From RZYY01 sp036794825 (GTDB lineage: Bacteria; Bacteroidota; Bacteroidia; Bacteroidales; 4484-276), in NCBI GenBank assembly GCA_036794825.1, contig DAIRGA010000032.1, positions 1 through 56,597 of the forward strand: a stretch of 56,597 bases of DNA, written 5' to 3'. This document shows positions 16,615 to 25,210 of this stretch, in pieces. Every line of letters starts with the position of its first letter. Position 1 is the stretch's first letter. The position numbers were made by a program, and so were the translations under genes. The notes below the pieces were generated by a model that made no database searches, had not been told where the DNA came from, and was given only the letters and a program-made list of their open reading frames with translations.

Positions 16615-16861
16615 AGTATTCATCAGGCGAAGCGCCCAAAAGCAGCTTTCAAAAATTCCTGCAAGTGATTATCTCAAAATAAAACAAAGCATTCTTAATC
16701 TCGCTTACGATCCCAGACCTTCTAATTCGGTCAAACTTAAGAACAGAGAAGGTTGGAGGATTCGTCAGGGAAACTACAGGATCATATACGAGATTCAGGA
16801 CGACAAACTCATTGTCCTGGTTTTGAGAATCGGACATCGAAAGGATATTTACCGACCCTGA
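16604..16861 (+). CDS. RelE family mRNA interferase toxin
   Basis: An 85-residue basic protein: MTYKVFIRRSAQKQLSKIP at the start, then a central helix and the strand pattern VKLKNREGWRIRQGNYRIIYEI followed by VLVLRIGHRKDIYR. These match RelE/YoeB-type ribosome-dependent RNases, with the conserved GxYRIIYxI and the terminal HRxxxYR. The start at 16604 fits the family N-terminus; an in-frame ATG at 16553 would lie deep in the antitoxin gene. It is translated with the antitoxin by an 11-bp overlap. Confidence 0.9.
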   Translation: MTYKVFIRRSAQKQLSKIPASDYLKIKQSILNLAYDPRPSNSVKLKNREGWRIRQGNYRIIYEIQDDKLIVLVLRIGHRKDIYRP

Positions 16862-17045
16862 TTTTCGACTTGCCCATTGGCGTGCCCCTTAATTATTTCC
16901 CCAACGTATTCAAATTAGGCCACGGATTTTCGTTATAACACAAGCATGAAAATCCAGCCGCCTTCCTGCCAGTTTTGCCAATGCTTATAATTCGGCGGAA
17001 TTAACAGTGGTTTCACCATCTAAGTTACATTTATTGATCAGATAA

Positions 17046-17921
17046 TCATTGATTTACGCCCGGAAAAATATACAAAGGCAGATCGCTGTGGAACAACAAT
17101 TCGCGGGTGTGATCCTTGGTAAAGATCCGTTTGATGAAACTGCGGCGGTGATTAACCAGAGCGATGACATCAATTTTGTTCTCGGAAACATAATTGTTAA
17201 TTCCCTGAAGAAAATCTACATCTTCAATGACTTTGAATACCAGCCTGCCATCAAGCGTTTTTTCCCTGAAATGAGATTTTAGCGCCTCCATTTTTTCGAT
17301 ATCGGCAGCGTGATCAGTATCAAAGTTGATGTGAACGCAGTGAATTACAGGATTGTAGTTGACAAGCAGGTCAATCAGCCGTTGCAGGTCATACACATCT
17401 TCGTCGTTAAAATCGGTGGCATAAAGCATATTGTCGAACCCGTGATATTTGGCGCCGCGCGGAATGGTCAATATCCTGCAGTTGACGTTCTGCACCACTT
17501 TGGACGAAATTTTGCCAGTCAGGATATCCTTCTGCCCTTTGCCATGCGTCCCCATAACAATCAGGTCGGGATCCCAGGTCTCGGAAATGTTGATGATCTC
17601 TTCCTCTGGGATTCCACCGGTTAATGTGTGTACAACATGCACGTTATCAATACCTTCTGCCTTAATTTTAGCTTTTAGCTCTTCCTCAAGTTCCATCAGG
17701 TCATCCTTGGCATCCTCCCTCACTTTAACCATGATTTCCTGATTGAACAACTCATTGACATCCACCGAATAAGGAAAACTACTGCCCGAAACAATCACAT
17801 AATCGAAATAAGCATGAAATAACCGTAACTCTCCGCCGGCTTTTTTTGCTATTTCGTAGGCAAATTGGCAAACCGTTTCAGTATGATCGGAAAAATCAAC
17901 AGGTACCAAAATCTTTTTCAT
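17046..17921 (-). CDS. Tandem universal stress protein (UspA)
   Basis: A 291-residue cytoplasmic protein with two Usp domains. The first starts KKILVPVDFSDHTETVCQFA and contains the nucleotide-binding motif GTHGKGQKDILTGKISSKV; the second is less conserved and lacks an obvious G-x2-G-x9-G loop. The ATG at 17921 was chosen because AAAGGA lies just upstream and the family N-terminus begins there. A good promoter is visible (TATCTTTG read on the minus strand at 17945-17952, with CAAA 19 bp away), so the 5' leader is short. Role: stress-related ATP/AMP-binding protein; exact partner unknown. Confidence 0.9.
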   Translation of the reverse strand: MKKILVPVDFSDHTETVCQFAYEIAKKAGGELRLFHAYFDYVIVSGSSFPYSVDVNELFNQEIMVKVREDAKDDLMELEEELKAKIKAEGIDNVHVVHTLTGGIPEEEIINISETWDPDLIVMGTHGKGQKDILTGKISSKVVQNVNCRILTIPRGAKYHGFDNMLYATDFNDEDVYDLQRLIDLLVNYNPVIHCVHINFDTDHAADIEKMEALKSHFREKTLDGRLVFKVIEDVDFLQGINNYVSENKIDVIALVNHRRSFIKRIFTKDHTRELLFHSDLPLYIFPGVNQ

Positions 17922-17944
17922 TTCCTTTGAATTTTGTGTTTTGG

Positions 17945-17975
17945 CAAAGATAAGGCAATTCAGGTTTATTGCAAA
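17945..17975 (-). promoter_or_regulatory. Bacteroidota-type promoter of the usp gene
   Basis: On the minus strand a TTTG box (complement of 17972-17975), a 19-bp spacer and TATCTTTG (complement of 17945-17952) match the TTTG / TAnnTTTG consensus. The predicted transcription start is about 15-20 bp before the ATG at 17921. Confidence 0.6.
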
Positions 17976-18055
17976 AGATTGCAGCGAATTCAAAGGGTTA
18001 TTCTACGCAGAACTTCAGTGGCGCGTTGGTTTCTTATATCGTTTTAAGCTAAAAA

Positions 18056-19225
18056 TCAATAGGTTAGAACCTCATCATTGGCGTTGATGGAAAGCTGTTT
18101 TTTCAGGGACTTTTCGCAGTGTCCGATGATTTTTGCTTCGATGCCAAAGGATTGGGAGATAGAAATGATGTCACCAGCAATTTCCTCATTTACATAGATT
18201 TCCATCCTGTGACCCATGTTGAATACCCGGTACATCTCGTGCAACGAACTGCCCGATTGCTCTTTTATCATCCTGAAAAGGGCAGGAGGCGGAAAGCAGT
18301 TATCTTTGATAATATGAAGATTATCAACGAAATGTAAAACTTTGGTCTGACCTCCGCCGCTGCAATGTACCATTCCGTGGATCTGTGTTCTGAACGACTT
18401 GAGAATCTGATAAACCACCGGAGCATAAGTACGGGTGGGCGACAGCAATAACTTACCGGCATTAACTCCGGGAATTTCAGTTGAATCGGTAAGGTTCAGC
18501 TTTCCGGAGTAGATAAGTTCCGCGGGAATTTGAGGATCGTAGGTTTCAGGGTATTTTTCTGCTATGATTTTGCTGAAAAGGTCATGCCGGGCTGAGGTCA
18601 GACCGTTGCTGCCTATGCCACTGTTGTATTCGTCTTCGTAGATTGCCTGGCCGAAGGATGCCAAACCGACGATGACATCACCTGGCTGGATGCGCGAATT
18701 ATCAATCACATCATCTCTTTTCATCCGGGTAAATACAGTGGAGTCCACAATGATGGTTCTCACCAGGTCGCCGACATCGGCAGTTTCGCCGCCGGTGCTG
18801 TAGATTTCCACACCGTTGCTTCGCATTTTAGCCAAAAAATCCTCTGTACCGTTGATAATCTCAGCAATTATTGCGCCTGGGACAAGGTTTTTGTTGCGGC
18901 CAATGGTGGAGGAGAGCAGGATAGTTCCGGTAGTTCCCACGCATAGCAGGTCGTCAAGATTCATTACAATGGCATCCTGCGCAATGCCCCGCCACACCGA
19001 GATATCGCCGGTTTCCTTCCAGTAAGCATAGGCAAGCGACGATTTGGTGCCGGCGCCGTCGGCGTGCATGATGTTGCAATATTCAGGATCATTGCCCGCA
19101 AGGTCAGGAATGATTTTGCAGAAAGCTTTGGGAAAGAGTCCTTTATCAATAGCCTTAATGGCATTGTGCACATCCTCCTTGCTGGCCGAAACCCCGCGAA
19201 GGTCGTATCTTTTATGCTCGTCCAT
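18056..19225 (-). CDS. purM: Phosphoribosylformylglycinamidine cyclo-ligase-like protein (PurM family)
   Basis: A 389-residue protein of the AIR synthase family. The N-terminal half has MHADGAGTKSSLAYAYWKETGD and DDLLCVGTTG, and the middle has STGGETADVGDLVRTIIVDS, corresponding to the ATP and substrate-binding strands of PurM. In purine synthesis PurM closes FGAM to AIR using ATP. The sequence is the longer, diverged form common in Bacteroidota, often labelled AIR-synthase-related, so the symbol is a family-level call. A TAAGTTTG -7 box on the minus strand (complement of 19236-19243) lies just upstream of the ATG. Confidence 0.82.
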   Translation of the reverse strand: MDEHKRYDLRGVSASKEDVHNAIKAIDKGLFPKAFCKIIPDLAGNDPEYCNIMHADGAGTKSSLAYAYWKETGDISVWRGIAQDAIVMNLDDLLCVGTTGTILLSSTIGRNKNLVPGAIIAEIINGTEDFLAKMRSNGVEIYSTGGETADVGDLVRTIIVDSTVFTRMKRDDVIDNSRIQPGDVIVGLASFGQAIYEDEYNSGIGSNGLTSARHDLFSKIIAEKYPETYDPQIPAELIYSGKLNLTDSTEIPGVNAGKLLLSPTRTYAPVVYQILKSFRTQIHGMVHCSGGGQTKVLHFVDNLHIIKDNCFPPPALFRMIKEQSGSSLHEMYRVFNMGHRMEIYVNEEIAGDIISISQSFGIEAKIIGHCEKSLKKQLSINANDEVLTY

Positions 19226-19445
19226 GTTTTTTCTGCAAACTTAGTTTTTTTGACCAAAATAAAGTGCTGGTTTTGGGTTTGCAATCCGGTTTTTGCTGAC
19301 CATAATTGTGTAAGTATATGAGATTTACTGCTCTGTTTTGAATTTTGGGAGCTTTTGTCCGGCTGATTATCAGTACTTTGAAAATCAATAAACTACATTT
19401 TCCCAACTTTTTGCGATAACTTTCCTTCGAAAGCGGGGAAAGCTT

Positions 19446-19453
19446 TATCTTTG
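19446..19453 (+). promoter_or_regulatory. -7 promoter box of tRNA-Leu
   Basis: TATCTTTG matches the Bacteroidota -7 consensus TAnnTTTG and ends 11 bp before the tRNA 5' end. No clear -33 box is seen at the expected distance. Confidence 0.5.
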
Positions 19454-19464
19454 CCGCCCGTTCA

Positions 19465-19546
19465 GCGGATGTGGCGGAATTGGTAGACGCGCCAGACTTA
19501 GGATCTGGTGCCGGAAGGCGTGGGGGTTCGAGTCCCTTCATCCGCA
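19465..19546 (+). tRNA. tRNA-Leu (anticodon UAG)
   Basis: The acceptor stem GCGGATG (19465-19471) pairs with CATCCGC (19539-19545), followed by discriminator A at 19546. The anticodon arm CCAGA-CTTAGGA-TCTGG gives anticodon TAG at 19499-19501, reading CUN leucine codons. The long variable arm (TGCCGGAAGGCGTG region) and the GGGTTCGAGTCCC T-arm are typical of tRNA-Leu. CCA is not encoded. Confidence 0.97.
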
Positions 19547-19552
19547 CAAAAC

Positions 19553-19590
19553 AAAAGAGGCCAACCCATTATGGATCAGCCTCTTTTTTA
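19553..19590. terminator. Bidirectional terminator between tRNA-Leu and thioredoxin gene
   Basis: Arms AAAAGAGGC (19553-19561) and GCCTCTTTT (19579-19587) are perfectly complementary, with a T-run after the right arm and A-run before the left arm. It can serve the tRNA on the plus strand and the converging thioredoxin gene on the minus strand. Confidence 0.75.
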
Positions 19591-19606
19591 TTTCTGGTAT
19601 GTTTGA

Positions 19607-19981
19607 TTAATTCCTCGAAACCACATCCTGGTTCTTCAGCAGGATATCTTCGATTGCCTGTTTGAGCGTATTTTTGGGTAATGCTCCCTGAGCCATTTGT
19701 GGTTGATCTGCTATCGGGCAGAAAAGCAACGACGGGATACTGCGGATGCCAAACACAGCAGCCAGTTCCTGCTGATCTTCGGTGTCAACCTTGTATATGT
19801 TGATTTTACCGTTGTACTCCCTGGACAACTCTTCCAGAACCGGGGCTACCATTTTGCAAGGGCCGCACCAGTCGGCATAAAAGTCAATCAAACAAGGCAG
19901 TTCGCCTTCGAATTTCCATTCTTTGTTTTGTTCGTAATTGAAAACTTTCGTCAGAAAAGTTTCTTTCGTTAAATGTTCCAT
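19607..19981 (-). CDS. Thioredoxin
   Basis: A 124-residue cytoplasmic thioredoxin with the active site WCGPCKM (cysteines 39 and 42), the cis-proline region IRSIPSLLF and the usual FYADWCGPC strand. It has a 28-residue N-terminal extension (TKETFLTKVFNYEQNKEWKF) also present in the next gene, so the two are paralogues. No signal peptide. It is the downstream member of a pair, with about 30 bp between it and the lipoprotein-type thioredoxin, and both probably share a transcript. Role: disulfide reductase. Confidence 0.93.
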   Translation of the reverse strand: MEHLTKETFLTKVFNYEQNKEWKFEGELPCLIDFYADWCGPCKMVAPVLEELSREYNGKINIYKVDTEDQQELAAVFGIRSIPSLLFCPIADQPQMAQGALPKNTLKQAIEDILLKNQDVVSRN

Positions 19982-20015
19982 TAAATATTTATAATTAATT
20001 GATTGTCAATGATCA

Positions 20016-20495
20016 TTATTTTACAAGAAGTACTTCGGAAATGATTTTCTCGAAAGTAGCTTTATCTTTTAACCCTTTATCCATTTGCGGCTGCCCTTGC
20101 ATTGGCACATAGAGGAAAGCGGGTATGCTTTGAATCTGGAATACGCCTGCCAGTTCGCGTTCCACCTGAGTATCAATTTTGTAGATAACCACTTTGCCAT
20201 TATAATCCTGGGCAAGTTCATCAAGAATCGGGGCTACCATGCGGCAGGGACGACACCAGTCGGCATAAAAATCAATGATTGCCGGTAGTTTTCCCTTGTA
20301 GACCCAGGTTTGTGGGCTTGCTTCGTAATCCCAAACTTTTTGTTTAAAAGTCTCTTTGGTCAGGTATTCGATTTTCACAGATGATTTCTCACTTCCTGAA
20401 GTTGAGCCCTTTTCGTTTCCGGTGATCGAATTGCAACCTATTGCTGTTACAGCGATGAATACAATCGTAAGTGCGGTCAAACTGATTTTTTTCAT
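20016..20495 (-). CDS. Thioredoxin-like lipoprotein with CRPC active site
   Basis: A 159-residue exported lipoprotein: MKKISLTALTIVFIAVTAIGC gives a lipobox ending in Cys21. The ATG at 20495 was chosen for this reason over an upstream in-frame ATG at 20555. The thioredoxin domain shares the TKETFKQKVWDYE extension and the FYADWC strand with its neighbour, but the active site reads WCRPCRM instead of WCGPCKM. Arg for Gly changes the redox potential in characterised thioredoxins (inference). A TACTTTTG -7 box lies on the minus strand at 20542-20549. A role in periplasmic or outer-surface disulfide exchange is likely. Confidence 0.9.
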   Translation of the reverse strand: MKKISLTALTIVFIAVTAIGCNSITGNEKGSTSGSEKSSVKIEYLTKETFKQKVWDYEASPQTWVYKGKLPAIIDFYADWCRPCRMVAPILDELAQDYNGKVVIYKIDTQVERELAGVFQIQSIPAFLYVPMQGQPQMDKGLKDKATFEKIISEVLLVK

Positions 20496-20592
20496 GTTAT
20501 ATTTGCCTTTTGTTGTTATTGATTCGTTTTCAAATTCGCTGCAAAAGTAATTCATTTTTTTATTTTAAATCGTTTTAGTATCACTATTTAAC

Positions 20593-20600
20593 TATTTTTG
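20593..20600 (+). promoter_or_regulatory. -7 box for the zinc-ribbon gene
   Basis: TATTTTTG matches the Bacteroidota -7 consensus, about 72 bp before the next plus-strand start codon. No matching -33 box at 19-21 bp was found, so this is tentative. Confidence 0.3.
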
Positions 20601-20671
20601 CAAAAAAAAATTCCTGAGATTAAGTTCAAGGGATGAGAATATTGATAACTGATTAAAAATCAATTCATAGG

Positions 20672-21085
20672 ATGCAAAATATCTTTTCCCAGTTTAAACA
20701 GCTTGGATTTGAATCTGTTTTTCAGGATGATAATCAATGTCTTGAATTTCTGGCTAATGAGAAATGGAAAGAGGGCTATGTTTGCCGTAAGTGCGGAAAC
20801 ACTAACTATTGCCATGGAAAAACCCCACATTCGCGCCGTTGCACCCGATGCAAGCACGACGAATCAGCCTCGGCGCACACCATTTTTCACCGTTGCAAAA
20901 TTCCTCTTTATGATGCTTTCAAAATGGCCTACATCGTTTGCGGGCAGCCTGAAGTCTCCACGTATGATCTCTCGCGGAAACTTGAACTCCGGCAGATGAC
21001 CTGCTGGAAATTTAAGAAGCGCATCTCCGAGTGTCTCAACAAGCGCGGTTATTTTGAGGTGATGGATACACCTGAAACATCCTGA
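20672..21085 (+). CDS. Stand-alone IS1595-type transposase zinc-ribbon protein
   Basis: A 137-residue protein resembling the N-terminal part of IS1595-family transposases. Residues 1-35 match the N-terminal helix (FSQFKQLGFESVFQDDNQCLEFL), and two CxxC pairs (CRKCGN and CTRCKH) form a zinc ribbon of about 30 residues. A second segment ends CWKFKKRISECL. It lacks the DDE-type catalytic domain, and the sequence after its stop shows no continuing frame or inverted repeats. It is either a truncated insertion-sequence remnant or a domesticated DNA-binding protein. Similar stand-alone copies are, as far as I recall, found in other Bacteroidota. Confidence 0.75.
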   Translation: MQNIFSQFKQLGFESVFQDDNQCLEFLANEKWKEGYVCRKCGNTNYCHGKTPHSRRCTRCKHDESASAHTIFHRCKIPLYDAFKMAYIVCGQPEVSTYDLSRKLELRQMTCWKFKKRISECLNKRGYFEVMDTPETS

Positions 21086-21167
21086 TTATTAGTATTGCCA
21101 TTAAGTTGCCAGCAAAACCTCCTTCGAATCAGGTAAGCTGATGTAACCTGAATAAATTCTCTCAACC

Positions 21168-21199
21168 TTGCCAAACAATCCCATTAAAGAGTATTTTTG
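21168..21199 (+). promoter_or_regulatory. Bacteroidota-type promoter of aminopeptidase gene
   Basis: TTG at 21168-21170, 21 bp, then TATTTTTG at 21192-21199. The ATG of the next gene is 46 bp after the -7 box. Confidence 0.6.
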
Positions 21200-21244
21200 C
21201 CCCTGATTCTCAATATTCCATTAACTCAAATAATTCGACTAACG

Positions 21245-22633
21245 ATGTTTAAACCAGAAGTTTACAAGCAAAGACGAGATTTACTCAGAGAGAAATATCT
21301 TAAGGGAATAGCTCTTTTTCCGGGAAACAGCGAATCACCGATGAATTACGCTGCCAATACTTACACCTACAGGCAGGACAGTACTTTCCTCTATTTTTTC
21401 GGGCTGGACATGCCGGGTTTGGCTGGCGTCATTGATTTTGATGAAGGAACTGACATTCTTTTCGGCAATGATGTTGATATCGAGGATATTATCTGGATGG
21501 GGCCACAACCTAAAATGAAAGATAATGCATTAAAGGCTGATATCGAGCATGTTGAGCCTTACACAAATCTGGGTGATTATTTAAAAAATGCCATTGCAAA
21601 AGGTAGAAAGATACATTTCATCCCGCAATATCGCCCTGAAAATCAGATTTTGCTTGAAAGACTATTGGGTATTAATATTGCCAGCCAAAAAGAGCAATCG
21701 TCCGTTGACCTTATCAAAGCCATTGTGGACCTACGTAGTGTGAAGGACAGGCATGAAATTGCAGAGCTTGAAAAAGCTGCTGCCATCGGGTATGAGATGC
21801 ATGTTACTTCGATGAAGATGGCCAAACCGGGAGTGAGCGAGCGCGAAATTGCCGGTGCAATTGAAGGAATTGCACTTTCGAAAGGTGCAGGAGTTTCTTT
21901 TCCAATCATCCTCTCTCAAAATGGTCAAACGCTTCATAATCACGATCATAGTTTGATTCTGGAACCCGGACGGCTGATGATTACCGATGCCGGCGCCGAA
22001 ACTACATTGCACTATTCCAGCGATTTCACCCGGACAATTCCGGTGGGAGGGAAGTTCTCGCCACGCCAGCGCGATATTTACCAGATTGTGCTGGATGCAA
22101 ACAATGCCGCAACAGCCGCTGTGAAGCCCGGCGTTACCTACCAGAGTGTTCACCTGCTTGCTGCAAGAGTGATTGCCAGTGGATTGAAGGAACTTGGACT
22201 GATGAGAGGCGATGTGGACGAGGCCGTCCGGAATGGTGCTCACGCTATGTTTTTCCCGCACGGTCTTGGTCATATGATGGGAATGGATGTTCACGATATG
22301 GAGAATTACGGCGAAGACTATGTTGGCTATGATGAAGAGGTTCAGCGCATTAAGCAGTTTGGCACGGCATACCTGAGATTGGGTCGCCGTCTGAAGATTG
22401 GATTTGTAATCACCAACGAACCAGGCATATATTTTATCCCGGAGCTGATTCAGCAGTGGAAGAGCGAAAACAAATTTGCCGACTTTATCAATTACAGCAA
22501 AGTTGAAGAGTATCTTGGCTTTGGCGGAATCAGGCTGGAGGATGACCTTTTGGTTACTTTCAATGGTTGCCGGCTGATCGGCGACCGGATTCCTATTACC
22601 ATCGAAGAGGTGGAAGCAACGATGAATGATTAA
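21245..22633 (+). CDS. pepP: Aminopeptidase P family protein (Xaa-Pro aminopeptidase)
   Basis: A 462-residue metallopeptidase of family M24. The N-terminal domain starts with FKPEVYKQRRDLLREK and contains YRQDSTFLYFFGLD. The C-terminal pita-bread domain carries the metal ligands in ITDAGAETTLHYSSDFTRT, HGLGHMMGMDVHD, TNEPGIYF and GGIRLEDD. It removes an N-terminal residue before proline, with two divalent metals. The ATG at 21245 is used; an in-frame ATG 48 bp upstream overlaps the promoter. A terminator hairpin follows. Cytosolic housekeeping gene. Confidence 0.95.
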   Translation: MFKPEVYKQRRDLLREKYLKGIALFPGNSESPMNYAANTYTYRQDSTFLYFFGLDMPGLAGVIDFDEGTDILFGNDVDIEDIIWMGPQPKMKDNALKADIEHVEPYTNLGDYLKNAIAKGRKIHFIPQYRPENQILLERLLGINIASQKEQSSVDLIKAIVDLRSVKDRHEIAELEKAAAIGYEMHVTSMKMAKPGVSEREIAGAIEGIALSKGAGVSFPIILSQNGQTLHNHDHSLILEPGRLMITDAGAETTLHYSSDFTRTIPVGGKFSPRQRDIYQIVLDANNAATAAVKPGVTYQSVHLLAARVIASGLKELGLMRGDVDEAVRNGAHAMFFPHGLGHMMGMDVHDMENYGEDYVGYDEEVQRIKQFGTAYLRLGRRLKIGFVITNEPGIYFIPELIQQWKSENKFADFINYSKVEEYLGFGGIRLEDDLLVTFNGCRLIGDRIPITIEEVEATMND

Positions 22634-22660
22634 TAAACTGCAGTACTTCAATAAATTATG

Positions 22661-22690
22661 GCCGGTTCTTAACAAACCGGCTATTTTTTT
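22661..22690 (+). terminator. Rho-independent terminator after aminopeptidase gene
   Basis: Arms GCCGGTT (22661-22667) and AACCGGC (22675-22681), followed by TATTTTTTT. The T-run directly abuts the stop of the converging lipoprotein gene. Confidence 0.8.
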
Positions 22691-23729
22691 ACTGTCCTTC
22701 CATTTGCTTTAACAGTTCGTCTTGTTGCTTCAGACGCTCTTTCAAAATTTCGATATAGGTGTAGTTGATCGAATCAGGAAAAAACCTGTAGGACTCTTCA
22801 GCCCAGCCGATTGCAGGCTCCAGAAGGCCTTCCATCTCGTTTGCCAGCGCTATATTGAAGGCGCCCCTTGCCCGGACGAGCGTATTGCTGTTTTCCAATG
22901 TTTTCTGCCATATTTCGGCAGCTTTTAGCCAATCTCCCGTCTGTGCAGTTCGATAACCTTTTTTGAGATACTTATTCCCTACGTCAAAAACAATTCTTTT
23001 GCTTTCGGCAAAATGCGGTGTGATTCGGCTTGCGTATTCTCCAGCAGCATATTCAACCGTTTGGATTAACAATTCCTGTCCGGCCTGGTAGAGTTCCGGC
23101 TCGCGGGTTCCATAAAACCCACTCAGCTTATAATAGAGCGTGTCCTGGTAGCTTTTCTGGTCTATAAGTTTGGAAGTGAATGGATTGATAAACATCCACC
23201 TTGTGCTGAGTATAACCTTGTAAATACTGTAATAACCGCCAACAAAACCTGCGTAAACAGAATAGTCAATTTTTTTATCAGCCTCCGAAAGCAACACTAT
23301 TGCATCTGCTTCTTCAACTGTGCAGATATCTTTCAATCTTTTCAAATCGTTGTTTGATATCTCTTCAGCTGTTCTGGGCAGGTCAATAAAAAGGCTGTCA
23401 TACACCGCTGCTGTGAATCTTTCATTGTAGTTGATGCTCCCGGTCAGATAATCCGTTGCAGCAGAGGCAAGTACTGTGTCACTGTAAAGGGTATCGGGGA
23501 AGTTTTCCCCATAAATTTCAAAATTGAGCCCATTGGTGTCGGGTTGAAAATTACTGGCTACCAACAGGTGGCGGATGTCCTGGGGTATGATCAGTTCAGC
23601 CGGTTCCATTACATTGATGGTAAATGTTTTGTAGGTGTTGCATGAGACTGTAATTACAACCGTGATGGCCAGTATCAACAGAGCTTTGCATGGATTCGAC
23701 AATATCGTGTTCATCCTGCTGATTTTCAT
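22689..23729 (-). CDS. DUF6340 family lipoprotein
   Basis: A 346-residue exported protein with a signal sequence ending in a lipobox (ITVSC), then NTYKTFTINVMEPAELIIPQDIRHLLV, characteristic of DUF6340. A C-terminal stretch of about 100 residues has helical repeats (TGDWLKAAEIWQKTLENSNTLVRARGAFNIALANEMEG) that look like TPR units. Anchored to the outer membrane by its lipid, it may be a scaffold; no catalytic site seen. The distance to the next lipoprotein gene upstream is 14 bp, so the two form an operon. Biochemical role unknown. Confidence 0.82.
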   Translation of the reverse strand: MKISRMNTILSNPCKALLILAITVVITVSCNTYKTFTINVMEPAELIIPQDIRHLLVASNFQPDTNGLNFEIYGENFPDTLYSDTVLASAATDYLTGSINYNERFTAAVYDSLFIDLPRTAEEISNNDLKRLKDICTVEEADAIVLLSEADKKIDYSVYAGFVGGYYSIYKVILSTRWMFINPFTSKLIDQKSYQDTLYYKLSGFYGTREPELYQAGQELLIQTVEYAAGEYASRITPHFAESKRIVFDVGNKYLKKGYRTAQTGDWLKAAEIWQKTLENSNTLVRARGAFNIALANEMEGLLEPAIGWAEESYRFFPDSINYTYIEILKERLKQQDELLKQMEGQ

Positions 23730-23743
23730 GTTTTTTGGCTTGA

Positions 23744-25210
23744 TTAACGCCTTCTGCGTTCAATCACCGGAATCCATTCGTAGGCTCCGAGGTCGGGCGA
23801 TTCGACCCGGCTTACTTCGTTGATGTCAAAAGGCACAGTGGTGGCTATCTCTATTTTGCCGATATCACGCGCCGGCGAGAGGCTGTCGAGCTGAAGGTCG
23901 TTTTCCTGGTAATTTACGAAAATGGGATCAACATTTTTCAACGAATTAATAAATCTTTCAGTATCAGTGAGATCCAGCTCGGTTTTAAGAAGGCAGTGGT
24001 CAAACTTCAGCGTGAAATCAGTGTCTTTGTTGTCAATCACCACTTCTTCACGCTGATTGCCGTAAACGATGGTGTTGGCAAAATTTCCGCTGAAAGGAAA
24101 CTCAACGGCCTGGTTGTTTTGGTTGAGGTAATAGTTGTTGATATAAAGTGCGGGAGTAGTTCTTACGGTGTAGCTCCAGTAATTGCCGATTGTTACATGC
24201 CTGAAGTCATAACCTCCGCCGAGTGTCAGTGCAAGCGCATATTGCCCGCAGTTTGTGATCACGCAGTTTTGCGCTGCCATCAGGTAAAACCGGGTGAGAA
24301 TTCCCACGCCGGACATATTCTCGATAATGGTATTGGAGAGGAAAAGCTGATTGCCCATGTATTCCTGGAGCGTTTCGAGTTGTAAACCGATGAATCCGTT
24401 CCGGATCACCGCATAGTTGATAATGTTGTCCACTGCACCCTCGTTGATCCATATCCTGTCCCATTGCCCAGGAAGATAATCGTAGAAACTGTCGGTTCTG
24501 TCGCTTTGAAAATAGACGGGTTCCTCTTTGGTTCCCAGTACTTTAAGTGATCCGCCCTTGTAAATCCAGAGCCCTGAACCGGAATGAAAATGGACTTTTG
24601 TTCCGGCCTCGATCGTCAAACTGCCGGTCGAATCAACCACTGCATACCCATAGACTACGATTGGCAGCGTGTTGTTCCATGTGGTATCCACCCCTTCGCC
24701 GGCTACAATGCGGTATTTGGGCAGTCCGGGACGATCGGTGTTCCAGAGAATGAAATTTGCATTTTGCCCCCAGGCCACCAGGTCAACATCCTGGACATTC
24801 CCGTTGGTTTCAAAGACGATAGAGTCGGTAACAATGAACGGCAGGTTGGTTTCGGCGGGATCAATGGTTACGCGGGCAAATACAAATATGCTGTCTTTGG
24901 CGCCGATTTCAATTTCGTTGAATTGTGTACCAGGCTGACCATCAACGTTGATAGAGTAACGTGAGTTGCTCCCGCCGGCAAGTGTAATGGACGAAATGCT
25001 GATCTTTTCGGAAGCATCATTGTAAACCCTGATTTGCCTGGTTACTGATCCGATGGTCGAAAATATCGTATCGAAAATCAATGTATCGGATGAAAAAAAG
25101 AGCTTTACTGAAGGACTTGTGTTGATTTTTTCTTCATCTTGGCAGGCAATAAAAAGCACCAACAAGATGCCGGTAAACACAAAAATATTTCTAAAACGAC
25201 TGATGGCCAT
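23744..25210 (-). CDS. Lipoprotein with right-handed beta-helix
   Basis: A 488-residue exported lipoprotein (signal ending LLVLFIAC). The N-terminal 110 residues have an Ig-like pattern (FFSSDTLIFDTIFSTIGSVTRQIRVYN), and the remainder reads as a right-handed parallel beta-helix with short repeats, for example around YAVVDSTGSLTIEAGTKVHF, YKGGSLKVLGTKEEPVYFQ and FLSNTIIENMSGVGIL. The N-terminal choice-of-anchor-like region and the helix are known in Bacteroidota surface lipoproteins. No polysaccharide-lyase catalytic residues could be assigned. It is the first gene of a two-gene operon with the DUF6340 gene. Confidence 0.82.
   Translation of the reverse strand: MAISRFRNIFVFTGILLVLFIACQDEEKINTSPSVKLFFSSDTLIFDTIFSTIGSVTRQIRVYNDASEKISISSITLAGGSNSRYSINVDGQPGTQFNEIEIGAKDSIFVFARVTIDPAETNLPFIVTDSIVFETNGNVQDVDLVAWGQNANFILWNTDRPGLPKYRIVAGEGVDTTWNNTLPIVVYGYAVVDSTGSLTIEAGTKVHFHSGSGLWIYKGGSLKVLGTKEEPVYFQSDRTDSFYDYLPGQWDRIWINEGAVDNIINYAVIRNGFIGLQLETLQEYMGNQLFLSNTIIENMSGVGILTRFYLMAAQNCVITNCGQYALALTLGGGYDFRHVTIGNYWSYTVRTTPALYINNYYLNQNNQAVEFPFSGNFANTIVYGNQREEVVIDNKDTDFTLKFDHCLLKTELDLTDTERFINSLKNVDPIFVNYQENDLQLDSLSPARDIGKIEIATTVPFDINEVSRVESPDLGAYEWIPVIERRRR

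Noticed and set aside
21731..22675. 314-codon leftward frame opposite aminopeptidase P
   Set aside because: Fully antisense to a clearly conserved gene with no motif of its own.
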